Assembly (NCBI RefSeq): GCF_027460265.1
Contig: NZ_JAPZBC010000001.1
Span: 2,631,501 to 2,695,500, forward strand
Direction of reading: 5' to 3'
DNA: 64,000 nucleotides
Source of the DNA: Streptomyces sp. WMMC940
Lineage (GTDB): Bacteria; Actinomycetota; Actinomycetes; Streptomycetales; Streptomycetaceae
The translations under genes and the position numbers were made by a program. The number at the start of each line of letters is the position of its first letter. Position 1 is the first letter of the stretch. Below the pieces are notes generated by a model that was given only the letters and a program-made list of their open reading frames with translations, was not told the origin of the DNA and ran no database searches. Below, one piece after another: positions 26,346 through 34,126 of the stretch.

Positions 26346-26623
26346 GCGTCCAATGCTGCCCACACCGACCCTGACCTGCTGCTATTTACGCGTCAGCGAC
26401 CGACCCGCTTGACTTCCTGGCGGAGCGGAGCGTCCATGGTCGTGGCCGACGAACCGAGCGGTATCGCAGCGATCCGCGACCCCACTCGCGCCACGGTCAT
26501 GTTCGCTCGGGGAAACCACGATGCGCACGCGCCCAGCGGACACCCGCGGCTCCGCACACGCGGTCCGCACCCCGGCCGGGGACCTCCACCACCTTCGGCA
26601 CACACCGGAATCGAGGTTCCCTC

Positions 26624-27463
26624 ATGTCTAACGCCGCGACCGACAACACACAGACCATGCACGCCGTCCCCGTGCCCAAACTCCCAGCCGGACTGACCGG
26701 CGCCCCCGCCGCCGTCTACGCCGAACTGGTCAACCTCACCGGTGACGACAAGGCCACGGCCGTTGAACTCGCCCGCGCCGCAGGCCTGGGCCGCTCCACC
26801 ACGGGCAAGGCCCTGACCATCCTGGAGCAGCAAGGGTTGGCACAACGCACCCTCGGCGGCCACGACGGCCCCCGTCGCACCCCCGACCGCTGGCGCGCCG
26901 CGTCCTCCCCCGCCAGCAGCGATCATCCGAAGTGTGCTCCCGAGCACGCCAACGCCAAGTCGGAGCCCTCCACCGTCAGTACCCCGCAGCCGGACACCCC
27001 CCACGCAGAGGGCGAGGACATCCCAGCCACTGACACCGCACCGGACAGCGAGGAGGAGACGGACGCTGCCACCGCTCCGGCGGCCAACACCCCGCCCCAA
27101 GCCCCCGAGCGCGCCGAATCCAACGCCACTGCCGAGGCCGATCCGGAGCACAACAACGGCGGCGGATGGGACTCCGGGGATACCCTTGACCCACAGTCGG
27201 AGCCCGAGCCGCACCCGACGGTCTCGCCGGCCCTCATCGCCCAGCCGGGCATGAGGAAGCGGCTGGCGCCCGGGGCATTGCGACAGATGGTCGTCGACCA
27301 CCTTGAGGCGCACCCCGACGAGGCGTTCACGGCCACGCGCATCAGCCGCCTGATCGAGAAGTCATCGGGCGCGATCGCCAACGCCCTCGACAAGCTCGTC
27401 AAGGAGGGCATCGCCGAGCAGGTGGACGACCGCCCGCGCACCTTCCGACTGGCCAACGGATAG
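26624..27463 (+). CDS. two-domain winged-helix regulator
   Basis: A 279-aa protein. An N-terminal MarR-like winged helix (DKATAVELARAAGLGRSTTG, then KALTILEQQGLAQRT, about residues 40-80) is joined by an acidic, proline-rich and probably disordered linker of about 130 residues to a second winged helix (MVVDHLEAHPDEAFTATRIS, then NALDKLVKEGIAEQV). Both ends therefore look DNA-binding. Similar proteins are common in actinobacterial plasmids and ICEs, where they may control copy or transfer. The gene is monocistronic and closed by a strong terminator at 27481-27519. Confidence 0.7.
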   Translation: MSNAATDNTQTMHAVPVPKLPAGLTGAPAAVYAELVNLTGDDKATAVELARAAGLGRSTTGKALTILEQQGLAQRTLGGHDGPRRTPDRWRAASSPASSDHPKCAPEHANAKSEPSTVSTPQPDTPHAEGEDIPATDTAPDSEEETDAATAPAANTPPQAPERAESNATAEADPEHNNGGGWDSGDTLDPQSEPEPHPTVSPALIAQPGMRKRLAPGALRQMVVDHLEAHPDEAFTATRISRLIEKSSGAIANALDKLVKEGIAEQVDDRPRTFRLANG

Positions 27464-27480
27464 GCAACCGACGACAGCGA

Positions 27481-27519
27481 GCCGGGCTGGTTCCCACGGG
27501 GGTCGGGAACCAGCCCGGC
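27481..27519 (+). terminator. stem-loop terminator
   Basis: Perfect 15-bp stem (GCCGGGCTGGTTCCC / GGGAACCAGCCCGGC) with a 9-base loop, 18 bp past the regulator stop. No T-run, as is usual in Streptomyces. Confidence 0.8.
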
Positions 27520-27700
27520 CGCTGTGTGAGTCTCCCACCCACGCCACGCAGTGGACACGGAGAAGCGCCGTTCGGTGGCTGACTGATTGGGATGTTTTCA
27601 TCCTGAATTCGCAGGTCACGGGGCTGGCGTGAGCGGGTGATGGGGCTCTCGCCCTGGTGCTCGGCGTGATCGTCTCGGGGAGATCATCTGACGCGGCGGA

Positions 27701-27925
27701 TCAGCGGCTGATCTCCGCGTTCGTCAGAACGAGAAGAGCCCGCAGCAGCATGGTGGCGTGCTTGGCGTTCATGCGGACCTTGGTGAGGATCCGCCAGTTC
27801 TTCAGGTCGGCGAAGCCGTGTTCGTTCGCCGCTGACCAGCCGATTCGCCTCCTTCTGGGCGGCGGTGAGCGGTTGGCCGCGGGTCGCCTTGCGGCCGGTG
27901 ATGATGACGGGGTCGTCGTCCAGGC
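27701..27925 (-). pseudogene. 3' remnant of an IS5-family transposase
   Basis: The last part of an IS5/IS1647-type transposase: LDDDPVIITGRKATRGQPLT and AAQKEANRLVS in one frame, then ANEHGFADLKNWRILTKVRM and ALLVLTNAEISR in another. A frameshift lies near 27830-27840. The 5' part is gone; at about 27926 the sequence changes abruptly to an ISL3 transposase reading on the same strand. Confidence 0.75.
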
Positions 27926-28707
27926 CGACGGACGCGGAGCATGCGCTCGGGCCGGTCGGCGCGGGCGTAGCGTTTGACGGTGTTCAGGGCCAGTTGCAGG
28001 CGGCGGGCGCACTCGAGCAGGCCCACGCCCTGGTCGAGCAGGCCGTGGACCTGGTGCCAGCGTTCGAGGGTGGTCTGGGCGCGGGGCCCGTCGTAGATGG
28101 GCGCGTCCAGTACGGCGGCCCAGCAGGTGCTGTGCGCTTTGACCTCGCTCAGGGCTGCTTCGCACAGGTTGTGCCACAGATGCCACCGGTCGGCGACTTG
28201 GACCGCGTCGGGCAGGGCGCGGCGGATGGCCTCGGCGTAGGTGGCGGAGCCGTCGCGGCACACGACCTCGACGCCTGGATGGTCGAGCAGCCACGTCTCG
28301 AGCGTGTCGGCCGTGCGGTCGGGCAGCACGTCGATCCGCTCATGGGTCTCGGCGTTGATGATCACGGTGGCGTAGCGGTGACGCCGGCGCAGAGCGAAGT
28401 CGTCGACGCCGATCACACGGGGCACCCGCCCGACGGGCAGCGGGATCCGCAGCAGCGTGCGCAGAGCCGTGTGACGCGACAGGCTCACCGCGAGTATCGC
28501 CAGCAAACGCGTCCCGGCCCGGCCCGCTAACTCCTTGACCACGGCCTTGACTTGCCTGGTCAGGCGGACGGTTCGCCGCTGATATCGGTCCAGCACTCCG
28601 GGCACCTGCTCGCGGAAGGTGTGGCGGCAGCCGCGCGTGGGACACACCAGGCGCCGCACCCGCACACGGACCACCACCCGTCGTTCATCGACCGGCACGT
28701 CGGCCAC
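27926..28707 (-). pseudogene. internal fragment of an ISL3-family transposase
   Basis: Encodes the middle of an ISL3 transposase, from a zinc-ribbon tail (RRLVCPTRGCRHTFREQV) through the catalytic start RVIGVDDFALRRRHRYATVI and VADRWHLWHNLCEAAL to LALNTVKRYARADRPERML. The N-terminus is cut off by the IS3 element starting at 28708, and the C-terminus is replaced by the IS5 remnant. It is a different ISL3 subgroup from the complete element at 89-2652. Confidence 0.8.
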
Positions 28708-28759
28708 TGTCCCTCCCCTCGTAGCGTGAAGACCGTGACTGCAGGGGAAGTTGGGAGTC

Positions 28760-29047
28760 ATGGCGGAGAAGCGACGGAAGTTCGATCCGGAGTTCCGTGA
28801 GGGGGCCGTACGGATCGTGACGGAGACCGGCAAGACGATCGCCGAGGTCGCCGAAGACCTGGGGATCAACGAGACCACTCTGGCGAGTTGGGTCTCCCGC
28901 GCCCGTCGGGCAGGGATCGCACCGGCCGGCGGGAGTGACGAGCTGGAGCGTCTGCGGCGTGAGGTCGCCCAGCTCAAGCGGGAGAAGAAGGAACTGGTCA
29001 TGGAGCGTGATGTCCTCAAACGCTGCATGGTCCTGTGGGTGAAGTAG
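28760..29047 (+). CDS. IS3 family transposase OrfA
   Basis: A 95-aa subunit with an N-terminal helix-turn-helix (TIAEVAEDLGINETTLASWV) and a C-terminal coiled coil (ELERLRREVAQLKREKKELV). It resembles the IS3 element at 2771 only at family level. ATG 28760 is preceded by GGGAG and is preferred over the upstream TTG. It overlaps OrfB by 13 bp, the expected place for the frameshift that makes OrfAB. Confidence 0.9.
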   Translation: MAEKRRKFDPEFREGAVRIVTETGKTIAEVAEDLGINETTLASWVSRARRAGIAPAGGSDELERLRREVAQLKREKKELVMERDVLKRCMVLWVK

Positions 29048-29955
29048 CCGTGGCGGACCCGGCGTCCGTCGTCGGGGTGATCAGCGACTTCAGGACCGAG
29101 CACGGCATTTCGCACCGTGTCTCCTGCCGCGCTCTGGGCGTGAGCGAGGCATGGTTCTACAAGCACCGCACCCGTCGGCCCACCCGGCGTGAGCTGCGCA
29201 GACAGCGTCTGATCGAAGCGGTGAAGGAGGAGTTCGACGACTCCGGCGGCACCTACGGCTCGCCGAAGATCTGGATCAGGCTGGTGAGGCAGGGCTGGCG
29301 GGTCTCCGTGAACACCGTCGCGAAGATCATGTCGGAGTTCGGCCTGGTCGCGCGGAAGGTACGAAGACGGCGGGGGCTGACCCGGCCGGGGAAACGGCTG
29401 GCCGCCCCGGACTTCGTGCGCCGCGACTTCACCGCCGAGGCGCCCGACCTGGTCTGGTGCGGAGACATGACCGAGATCGACGCCGGCGAGGGCAAGCTCT
29501 ATCTGGCCACGGTCATAGACCTGTTCTCCCGCCGCCTGCTCGGCTATGCGATGGGCGCCCGCCACGATGCCGACCTGGTCGTCGCTGCCCTCCACATGGC
29601 CGCCGCCACCCGCGGCGGGGACGTCCGCGGTGTGATCTTCCACAGCGATCGCGGAAGCGAGTACGGCTCGCGGAAGTTCCGCCGGGCCTGCCGGAAGCTG
29701 GGCGTCACCCAGTCCATGGGCCGGGTCGGATCATGTTTCGACAACGCCGTCAGCGAGGCGTTCAACAGCGTGCTGAAGGTCGAGTACGTCCATCGCCGGA
29801 CCTTCGCCACCCGCACCGAGGCCCGGATCCGGATCGCGACCTGGATCACCGACTTCTACAACGCTCGACGACTACACAGCGTGTGCGGCTGGAAGAGCCC
29901 GATCGACTACGAACACGACTACTGGGCCGGCTTCACCGGGGAGCTGGCTGCATAG
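29035..29955 (+). CDS. IS3 family transposase OrfB
   Basis: A 306-aa DDE recombinase. An HTH_21 segment (GGTYGSPKIWIRLVRQGWRV) precedes the rve core with Asp in LVWCGDMTEIDAGEGKLYL, Asp in VIFHSDRGSEYGSRKF and Glu in DNAVSEAFNSVLKVEYV. The ending ARIRIATWITDFYNARRLHS is typical for the group. No damage is visible. The antisense of its last 30 bp serves as the coding end of the cold-shock-like gene on the other strand. Confidence 0.92.
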   Translation: MGEVAVADPASVVGVISDFRTEHGISHRVSCRALGVSEAWFYKHRTRRPTRRELRRQRLIEAVKEEFDDSGGTYGSPKIWIRLVRQGWRVSVNTVAKIMSEFGLVARKVRRRRGLTRPGKRLAAPDFVRRDFTAEAPDLVWCGDMTEIDAGEGKLYLATVIDLFSRRLLGYAMGARHDADLVVAALHMAAATRGGDVRGVIFHSDRGSEYGSRKFRRACRKLGVTQSMGRVGSCFDNAVSEAFNSVLKVEYVHRRTFATRTEARIRIATWITDFYNARRLHSVCGWKSPIDYEHDYWAGFTGELAA

Positions 29956-30227
29956 GAAGGTCTCCACGAAACCGGGGGATTGACAGGCTGGTCGAGGCGA
30001 ATGACGAACTCCGCCCGGTCGGGGCTCTCAGCGCTGATGTGAAAGCGGACGCGTTCGCCCGTGCGGATGGTCCGGAATCCCTCGGTCACGATCTGCCGGT
30101 AGTCGAAGCCGTAGTACCGCTCATCCTCGTCGTCCTGGACGACATAGGTGCCGAGCGCGCCGCTCAACCCGCCACCATGCGGACGCCTGTCCACGATGGT
30201 TCCGTAACGCGGCCCGCCGCCGCTCAT
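29919..30227 (-). CDS. small cold-shock/OB-like protein, C-terminus replaced by IS3 end
   Basis: A 102-aa protein, third gene of the operon. Residues 8-77 look like a small beta-barrel of the cold-shock type: YGTIVDRRPHGGG, LGTYVVQDDEDERYYGFDYR, then GFRTIRTGERVRFHI and AEFVIRLDQP, with the alternating strand pattern and the G-x-x-V-x-F segment of that fold. Key aromatic RNA-binding motifs (KGFGFI, VFVH) are not exact. Its ATG overlaps the stop of the NTPase gene (ATGA). From 29985 on, coding passes into the IS3 right end and stops at 29919, so the last 24 residues are not original. A nucleic-acid-binding role is inference. Confidence 0.6.
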   Translation of the reverse strand: MSGGGPRYGTIVDRRPHGGGLSGALGTYVVQDDEDERYYGFDYRQIVTEGFRTIRTGERVRFHISAESPDRAEFVIRLDQPVNPPVSWRPSYAASSPVKPAQ

Positions 30228-32878
30228 GCCGTCGCCTCCTCCGTCCCTGATGTGTCGGGGTCTTGCACGCACCGGAAGCCGACCGCGTTGCTCCCGCCGC
30301 GCTTCCGGTAGATGCCCTTGCTGCTGGTCTGCACCGCACGCATCGGATTGTCGTAGCTGCCACCGCAGATGACGGCCTCGCCGGGGTCGTCCAGGATGGT
30401 GGATGTCCATTCCCAGCAGTTGCCCACCATGTCGAGGACGCCGAACGGGGAGCGGTTGCCCGGCCGTTCGCAGACGGGTGTCGCCCCGGCCCGCCGAACG
30501 GTGTTGCCTGCGAAGTCCCGGTACCACGCCTGATACGTCACGACAGGTCGGCCCACCCATGTGTCGGCACAGTTGACACGCACGCTGTCCGGCGTGTCGC
30601 CCCAGGGGAAAAGGCGTCCGTCGGTGCCACGGGCGGCGGCCTCCCACTCGAGGGAGGTCGGCAGCCGCTTGCCCTCGAACGCGGCGAAGGCGTATGCGCT
30701 CCACCAGTTGACGCAGATGGCAGGGTGAGCGTCGTAGCGCGGATTCTCGTAGTAGTCGGGCCGGCGCAGCCGGTCGGTCCAGGGGCGGTGTGTGACGTTG
30801 GCCGGCTGGTCGGGGTGGTCCCACTCCGAGGTGCCGTCCGTGTCGAGGGCGTCGAGGAAGCGGCGGTAGCGTGCGACGGTCACGGCATGGCCGTCGAAGC
30901 GTACGGGACGCTCGACGCGGCGGATCAGCAGCCGTTCGGCCGGCCCGACCAGGTACGCCCCGGCGGGCAGCACGCAGTCGTCCGTCTCCGGACTGCCGGG
31001 CACACCGGCGAGGAATGCGCGCACCTGCTCGGTGAGGAAGGCACCGCCGGGAAGGTCCGCTGCCAGGTCCTGGTTCGCCGGCTCAGCGAGAAACCTGGCA
31101 GCCAGTAGTTCCTGGTACGCCGTGTGCACGAAGGCGACGTGATCGGGCCCGGCGGGCCGCAGCAGCGGAGCGAGGACACAGGCGTCGCGATCGAGGCGCC
31201 CGTCCGTGAATGCGTTGGCTCCCAGCTGCCGGTGAATGTCGAGAAGGGAGAACACGGTGCGGTCGGTGAGGAAGGCATGTCCGAACGCGGCGGGCAGCCG
31301 CTGCTCCAGGTCGGGCTGCCCACGCTCGGCCAACGTCCGCGTGATGTGAGCGCCGAGGATGTCCGCGAGCGGCTTCCCCGCGGGAAGATTCAGCGCCGTG
31401 GTGAGGCGCGTCTCGAGAGGGGTTGCCCCGGGTTCGGCCAGCCGTACGACGTGGAAGTGCGGCACGCGTGACGGGTCGACGCCGTTCGCGTACATCTGCT
31501 CGACCAGCTGCTCGGAGCGGCCCGCGCCGCTGTCCAGCAGCTGACGTACCTGGGGTGAGTCCGCGAGGAAGGACACCCGTGAACTCATGACCACCGCCGA
31601 TTCGGCGGACAGCACGGCCGCGAGATCGGTGAAGAGCCGCAGGAAACCGGCAGGGCTTGGTACCTCGACGCCCTCGTCGACGGCATCGAGCACGCACAGT
31701 GCGGTCCCGGAACGGATGAGGTAGAGGAAGAGTTCGTAGGCACGTGAGCGGTCCGACGTCATGGCCGGGGCGAGAAGGCGGGCCGCGTACTCGGAGAACG
31801 GTTCGTCCTTCGGTTTGAGACCGAGGTCGAAGTAGAAGCGGAAGCGGCGGATCTCCGGGTTGACGGCCAGCGAGCGCAAGAGCGTGCTCTTGCCGCTCCC
31901 CGGACGACCGGTGACCAGGACGTTCGCACTGCCGCGCACCAGACGCGTCAAGACCTCCGCCGCGTCGCCGCACTGCTCCATCCTCGACTCACCGGTGCGC
32001 GGGTCGGTGGTCAACGCCGCCGCGGCGACAGCGGCCCTCGGATCCTCCGGGTTCACCGCGGAGGTGAGTTCGGCGAGGTGGATGTCGAGGTTGACGATGG
32101 TGTCGACAAAGCCGTCGTAACGCACGATACGGAAGTCGAGCCCCAACATATGATGGAGGGCGCCGGGTGCCGCACCGCCGTCTTCGTCCAGGACGACGAA
32201 TCGGGTGAGCTTGGGCAGCCGGGTGCGCAGCAGCTCGCCACCACTGGAGGCCAGGACGGTGCTCAGGTCATCGGCGTCCCGGGAGAGCATCAACTCCACG
32301 TATTCCAGCCGCATCCCCGACTCACGGCAGAACAACTGGTACACCGTGTCCGGGCTGAGGACGAACCGCTTCGCCTGCCGGTAGCCGAGCGTGACGTACA
32401 ACCCGGCAAGAAACTCACAGCGGCGCGCCACCTCGGGCGCCACGTCGGGCTCGCCCCCGAGCAGGGCCGCGCTCCCTGTATTGGTGAACCAGACCAGCAC
32501 GTCCACGAGCCTGCGGACCGCCAGCAGCCCGTCCTCGTCACCTATGTCGTACCCGTCGTGCGCGGACCGGTTGCGCAGCCGACGAATGTCCTCGAGCGCA
32601 TCCAGAACCGTGCTGCTGCGAATGTACGGCCGGCAGCGCTTGACCAGATCGTTCAAGGCCTTCGTCGAAGGATCGCCCTCGACGCCATGATGGCGCCACA
32701 GCTCCTTGAGCAGCTTCTCGGTCAGTTTCCCGACCAGGGCAACCGCGTTTTCGGGATAGCCGTCATTGAGCGACCGTAACGGCCGCTCCAGATCAAGCCC
32801 CAGCCGATCGGCGATCCGCGAGTGGTCGTCGAGTTCACTCCGTAGGCGCCGCAGCCGTTCATCGACCATGGTGCTCAC
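30224..32878 (-). CDS. HEPN-NACHT-FGE STAND NTPase (putative defence protein)
   Basis: An 884-aa multidomain protein. Residues 1-140 are helical and DUF4145/HEPN-like, with RNRSAH at 102-107, matching the R-x(4)-H nuclease motif. The NACHT core has Walker A GRPGSGKST (324-332), Walker B ALCVLDAVDE (393-402) and MSSRVSFL (431-438); VAFVHTAYQELLAARFL (581-597) matches the region after the winged helix. Residues about 655-872 are a formylglycine-generating-enzyme-like C-type-lectin fold: VTVARYRRFLDAL, GKRLPTSLEWEAAARG, LFPWGD, FGVLDMVGNCWEWT, AVGFRCVQ. NACHT and similar STAND ATPases sense invaders in bacteria; the terminal lectin-fold domain may be the sensor and HEPN the effector. It starts at GTG in a 4-bp overlap with the methyltransferase. 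Confidence 0.82.
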   Translation of the reverse strand: MSTMVDERLRRLRSELDDHSRIADRLGLDLERPLRSLNDGYPENAVALVGKLTEKLLKELWRHHGVEGDPSTKALNDLVKRCRPYIRSSTVLDALEDIRRLRNRSAHDGYDIGDEDGLLAVRRLVDVLVWFTNTGSAALLGGEPDVAPEVARRCEFLAGLYVTLGYRQAKRFVLSPDTVYQLFCRESGMRLEYVELMLSRDADDLSTVLASSGGELLRTRLPKLTRFVVLDEDGGAAPGALHHMLGLDFRIVRYDGFVDTIVNLDIHLAELTSAVNPEDPRAAVAAAALTTDPRTGESRMEQCGDAAEVLTRLVRGSANVLVTGRPGSGKSTLLRSLAVNPEIRRFRFYFDLGLKPKDEPFSEYAARLLAPAMTSDRSRAYELFLYLIRSGTALCVLDAVDEGVEVPSPAGFLRLFTDLAAVLSAESAVVMSSRVSFLADSPQVRQLLDSGAGRSEQLVEQMYANGVDPSRVPHFHVVRLAEPGATPLETRLTTALNLPAGKPLADILGAHITRTLAERGQPDLEQRLPAAFGHAFLTDRTVFSLLDIHRQLGANAFTDGRLDRDACVLAPLLRPAGPDHVAFVHTAYQELLAARFLAEPANQDLAADLPGGAFLTEQVRAFLAGVPGSPETDDCVLPAGAYLVGPAERLLIRRVERPVRFDGHAVTVARYRRFLDALDTDGTSEWDHPDQPANVTHRPWTDRLRRPDYYENPRYDAHPAICVNWWSAYAFAAFEGKRLPTSLEWEAAARGTDGRLFPWGDTPDSVRVNCADTWVGRPVVTYQAWYRDFAGNTVRRAGATPVCERPGNRSPFGVLDMVGNCWEWTSTILDDPGEAVICGGSYDNPMRAVQTSSKGIYRKRGGSNAVGFRCVQDPDTSGTEEATA

Positions 32879-33651
32879 GCCGACTCCCCACCTCGCCGGC
32901 CGAGGACGAACGCGAACCGGTCCGGAAACACGAGCACAGGCTCCGGATGAGCGACCCGCATCTCCTCGATGCCCTTCTCGATCTCGCTGTCGCTGAAGGT
33001 GGACAGCAGGGACATATAACGGGCACGCACCATGCCGAGGTACTTGTCCCGATCGATGCGCAGCTCATGCTCGACATGGCTGCGACCGGCCGACAGCCCG
33101 ACAGCTCGCAAGTGCCCCTCGATAACGGCCGGGTCCGGCTGCAGTTCCTCGAAGCGCGCGAGGGCCGCCTCGAACAGCGGGTACTGGATGGTGGCCGGAA
33201 GCATCACCACCAGCAGCCGGCCTCCGGGCGCCAGCCGGTCGGCCAGGCCGCGAAGCGTGTGCGCCGGATCGGCCACGTGATGCACCGACTCTTTCAGCCA
33301 CATCGCATCGAGTTGCTCGTATGGCAGTCGTGTACGCCCTTCTGCGATGTCCTCGGCAGAAGCAACGATTGGTGTCAGGTCGGCCGGAGGCGGCATTCCG
33401 AGCTGACCGAGCATCGCCTCGGAAGGATCGACGCACAGAACGGGACGGTGAGGCTGGAGCCGCTTGGCCACTTCCCTGGCGAACAGGCCCGTACCGGAGC
33501 CGATGTCGGCGATCCGGTCCGTGGGGCCGAGCCGCAGCGCCTCAGCGATCCGGCCGGACATCCAGGGAATGTAGTCCGGACTATAGACCCAGTGCTCGTC
33601 GTATTCGGCTGCCAACTCCTCGTAGTGCCCTCGCGCGTCGCGCCCCTCCAC
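32875..33651 (-). CDS. class I SAM-dependent methyltransferase
   Basis: A 258-aa methyltransferase, first gene of the three-gene operon. The SAM site is IADIGSGTGLFAREVAKRL (about residues 47-65), followed by VLCVDPSEAML (acidic loop) and ASAEDIAEGRTRLPYEQLD, with LKESVHHVADPAHTLRGLAD as post-motif III. The substrate is not evident; the closest architecture is that of small-molecule or cofactor methyltransferases of the Methyltransf_11/25 type. The start is GTG 33651. Its stop overlaps the NTPase start (GTGA), so dosage is coupled to the NTPase, unlike a chance neighbour. Confidence 0.82.
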   Translation of the reverse strand: MEGRDARGHYEELAAEYDEHWVYSPDYIPWMSGRIAEALRLGPTDRIADIGSGTGLFAREVAKRLQPHRPVLCVDPSEAMLGQLGMPPPADLTPIVASAEDIAEGRTRLPYEQLDAMWLKESVHHVADPAHTLRGLADRLAPGGRLLVVMLPATIQYPLFEAALARFEELQPDPAVIEGHLRAVGLSAGRSHVEHELRIDRDKYLGMVRARYMSLLSTFSDSEIEKGIEEMRVAHPEPVLVFPDRFAFVLGRRGGESA

Positions 33652-34046
33652 GATCCCCCTCGCGTGCCGCCGGTTGTGCCGTACAGGGCACAGGACAGGC
33701 TATCGCGGGTACTTGATCGGCAACATGCTGTAACTGGACGTTCTGGCCAACATCAGCTCTGACCCCCACGGCCTGTTCTCCCGGCTGCCGGCCACCCGTC
33801 ACGACGGGCCGCGCGGCAGCCCGGATCGACGATATTGCGGGAAAGAGCGCGCCACGCCACCCCAGTCACCGCCCCAGCCGCCCCGCAGTGGCCCTCTGGC
33901 TACAGATTTCACCGGACCCCGGCCGATCCCACTGACGCCCCGTCAGTCACATCCAGCGCCGATCCAGCAACGGTACGGATGACCAGGGATGACGACAGGT
34001 GACGAGACGTCAGGAGATCCAGCACGGATCCAGCACCGGATACAGC
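33652..34046. other. accessory/core junction region
   Basis: About 395 bp with no gene seen. It contains the promoter of the methyltransferase operon (divergent to nothing on the right) and, at 33949-34035, a cluster of GATCCAGCA-type repeats (33961, 34016 and 34027, with a weaker ATCCAGCG at 33951). These could be arm-type recombinase sites of an element end, but I found no matching core near the integrase. Confidence 0.4.
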
Positions 34047-34080
34047 GACGGGGCCAACCCCAAATGGAGCCAACCCCGTC
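34047..34080 (-). terminator. stem-loop downstream of ychF
   Basis: GACGGGG / CCCCGTC arms with a loop containing two copies of CCAACCCC-type sequence, 46 bp past the ychF stop. Probable terminator and effective start of core-genome DNA. Confidence 0.5.
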
Positions 34081-34126
34081 TGACCTGCACGTTTGTCAGA
34101 TCGCTACATCGATGCTACGGCGCGGA

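Larger units (their letters stand above)
4264..27519. mobile_element. integrative conjugative element (core; ends not located)
   Basis: The span runs from a tyrosine integrase to the terminator of a regulator gene and includes excisionase, DNA methyltransferase, regulators, a full set of type IV secretion genes and a candidate relaxase. Gene content is that of an actinobacterial ICE using VirB4/VirD4-type single-strand transfer rather than the single FtsK-like TraB translocase of pSAM2-type elements. I found no tRNA gene or direct repeat that would mark attL and attR. The left limit may lie near 4114-4264 (just past the integrase) and the right limit anywhere up to about 34,046, where the core genome begins. 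Confidence 0.7.
28708..29985 (+). mobile_element. second IS3-family insertion sequence
   Basis: About 1278 bp with imperfect terminal repeats starting TGTC at both ends (28708; inverted at 29985) and sharing a further GTG-AGACC block. OrfA and OrfB are intact. Flanks are not duplicated (CAC versus GGC), and different genes lie on the two sides, so this copy has probably mediated a deletion or replaced an earlier boundary. Confidence 0.8.
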
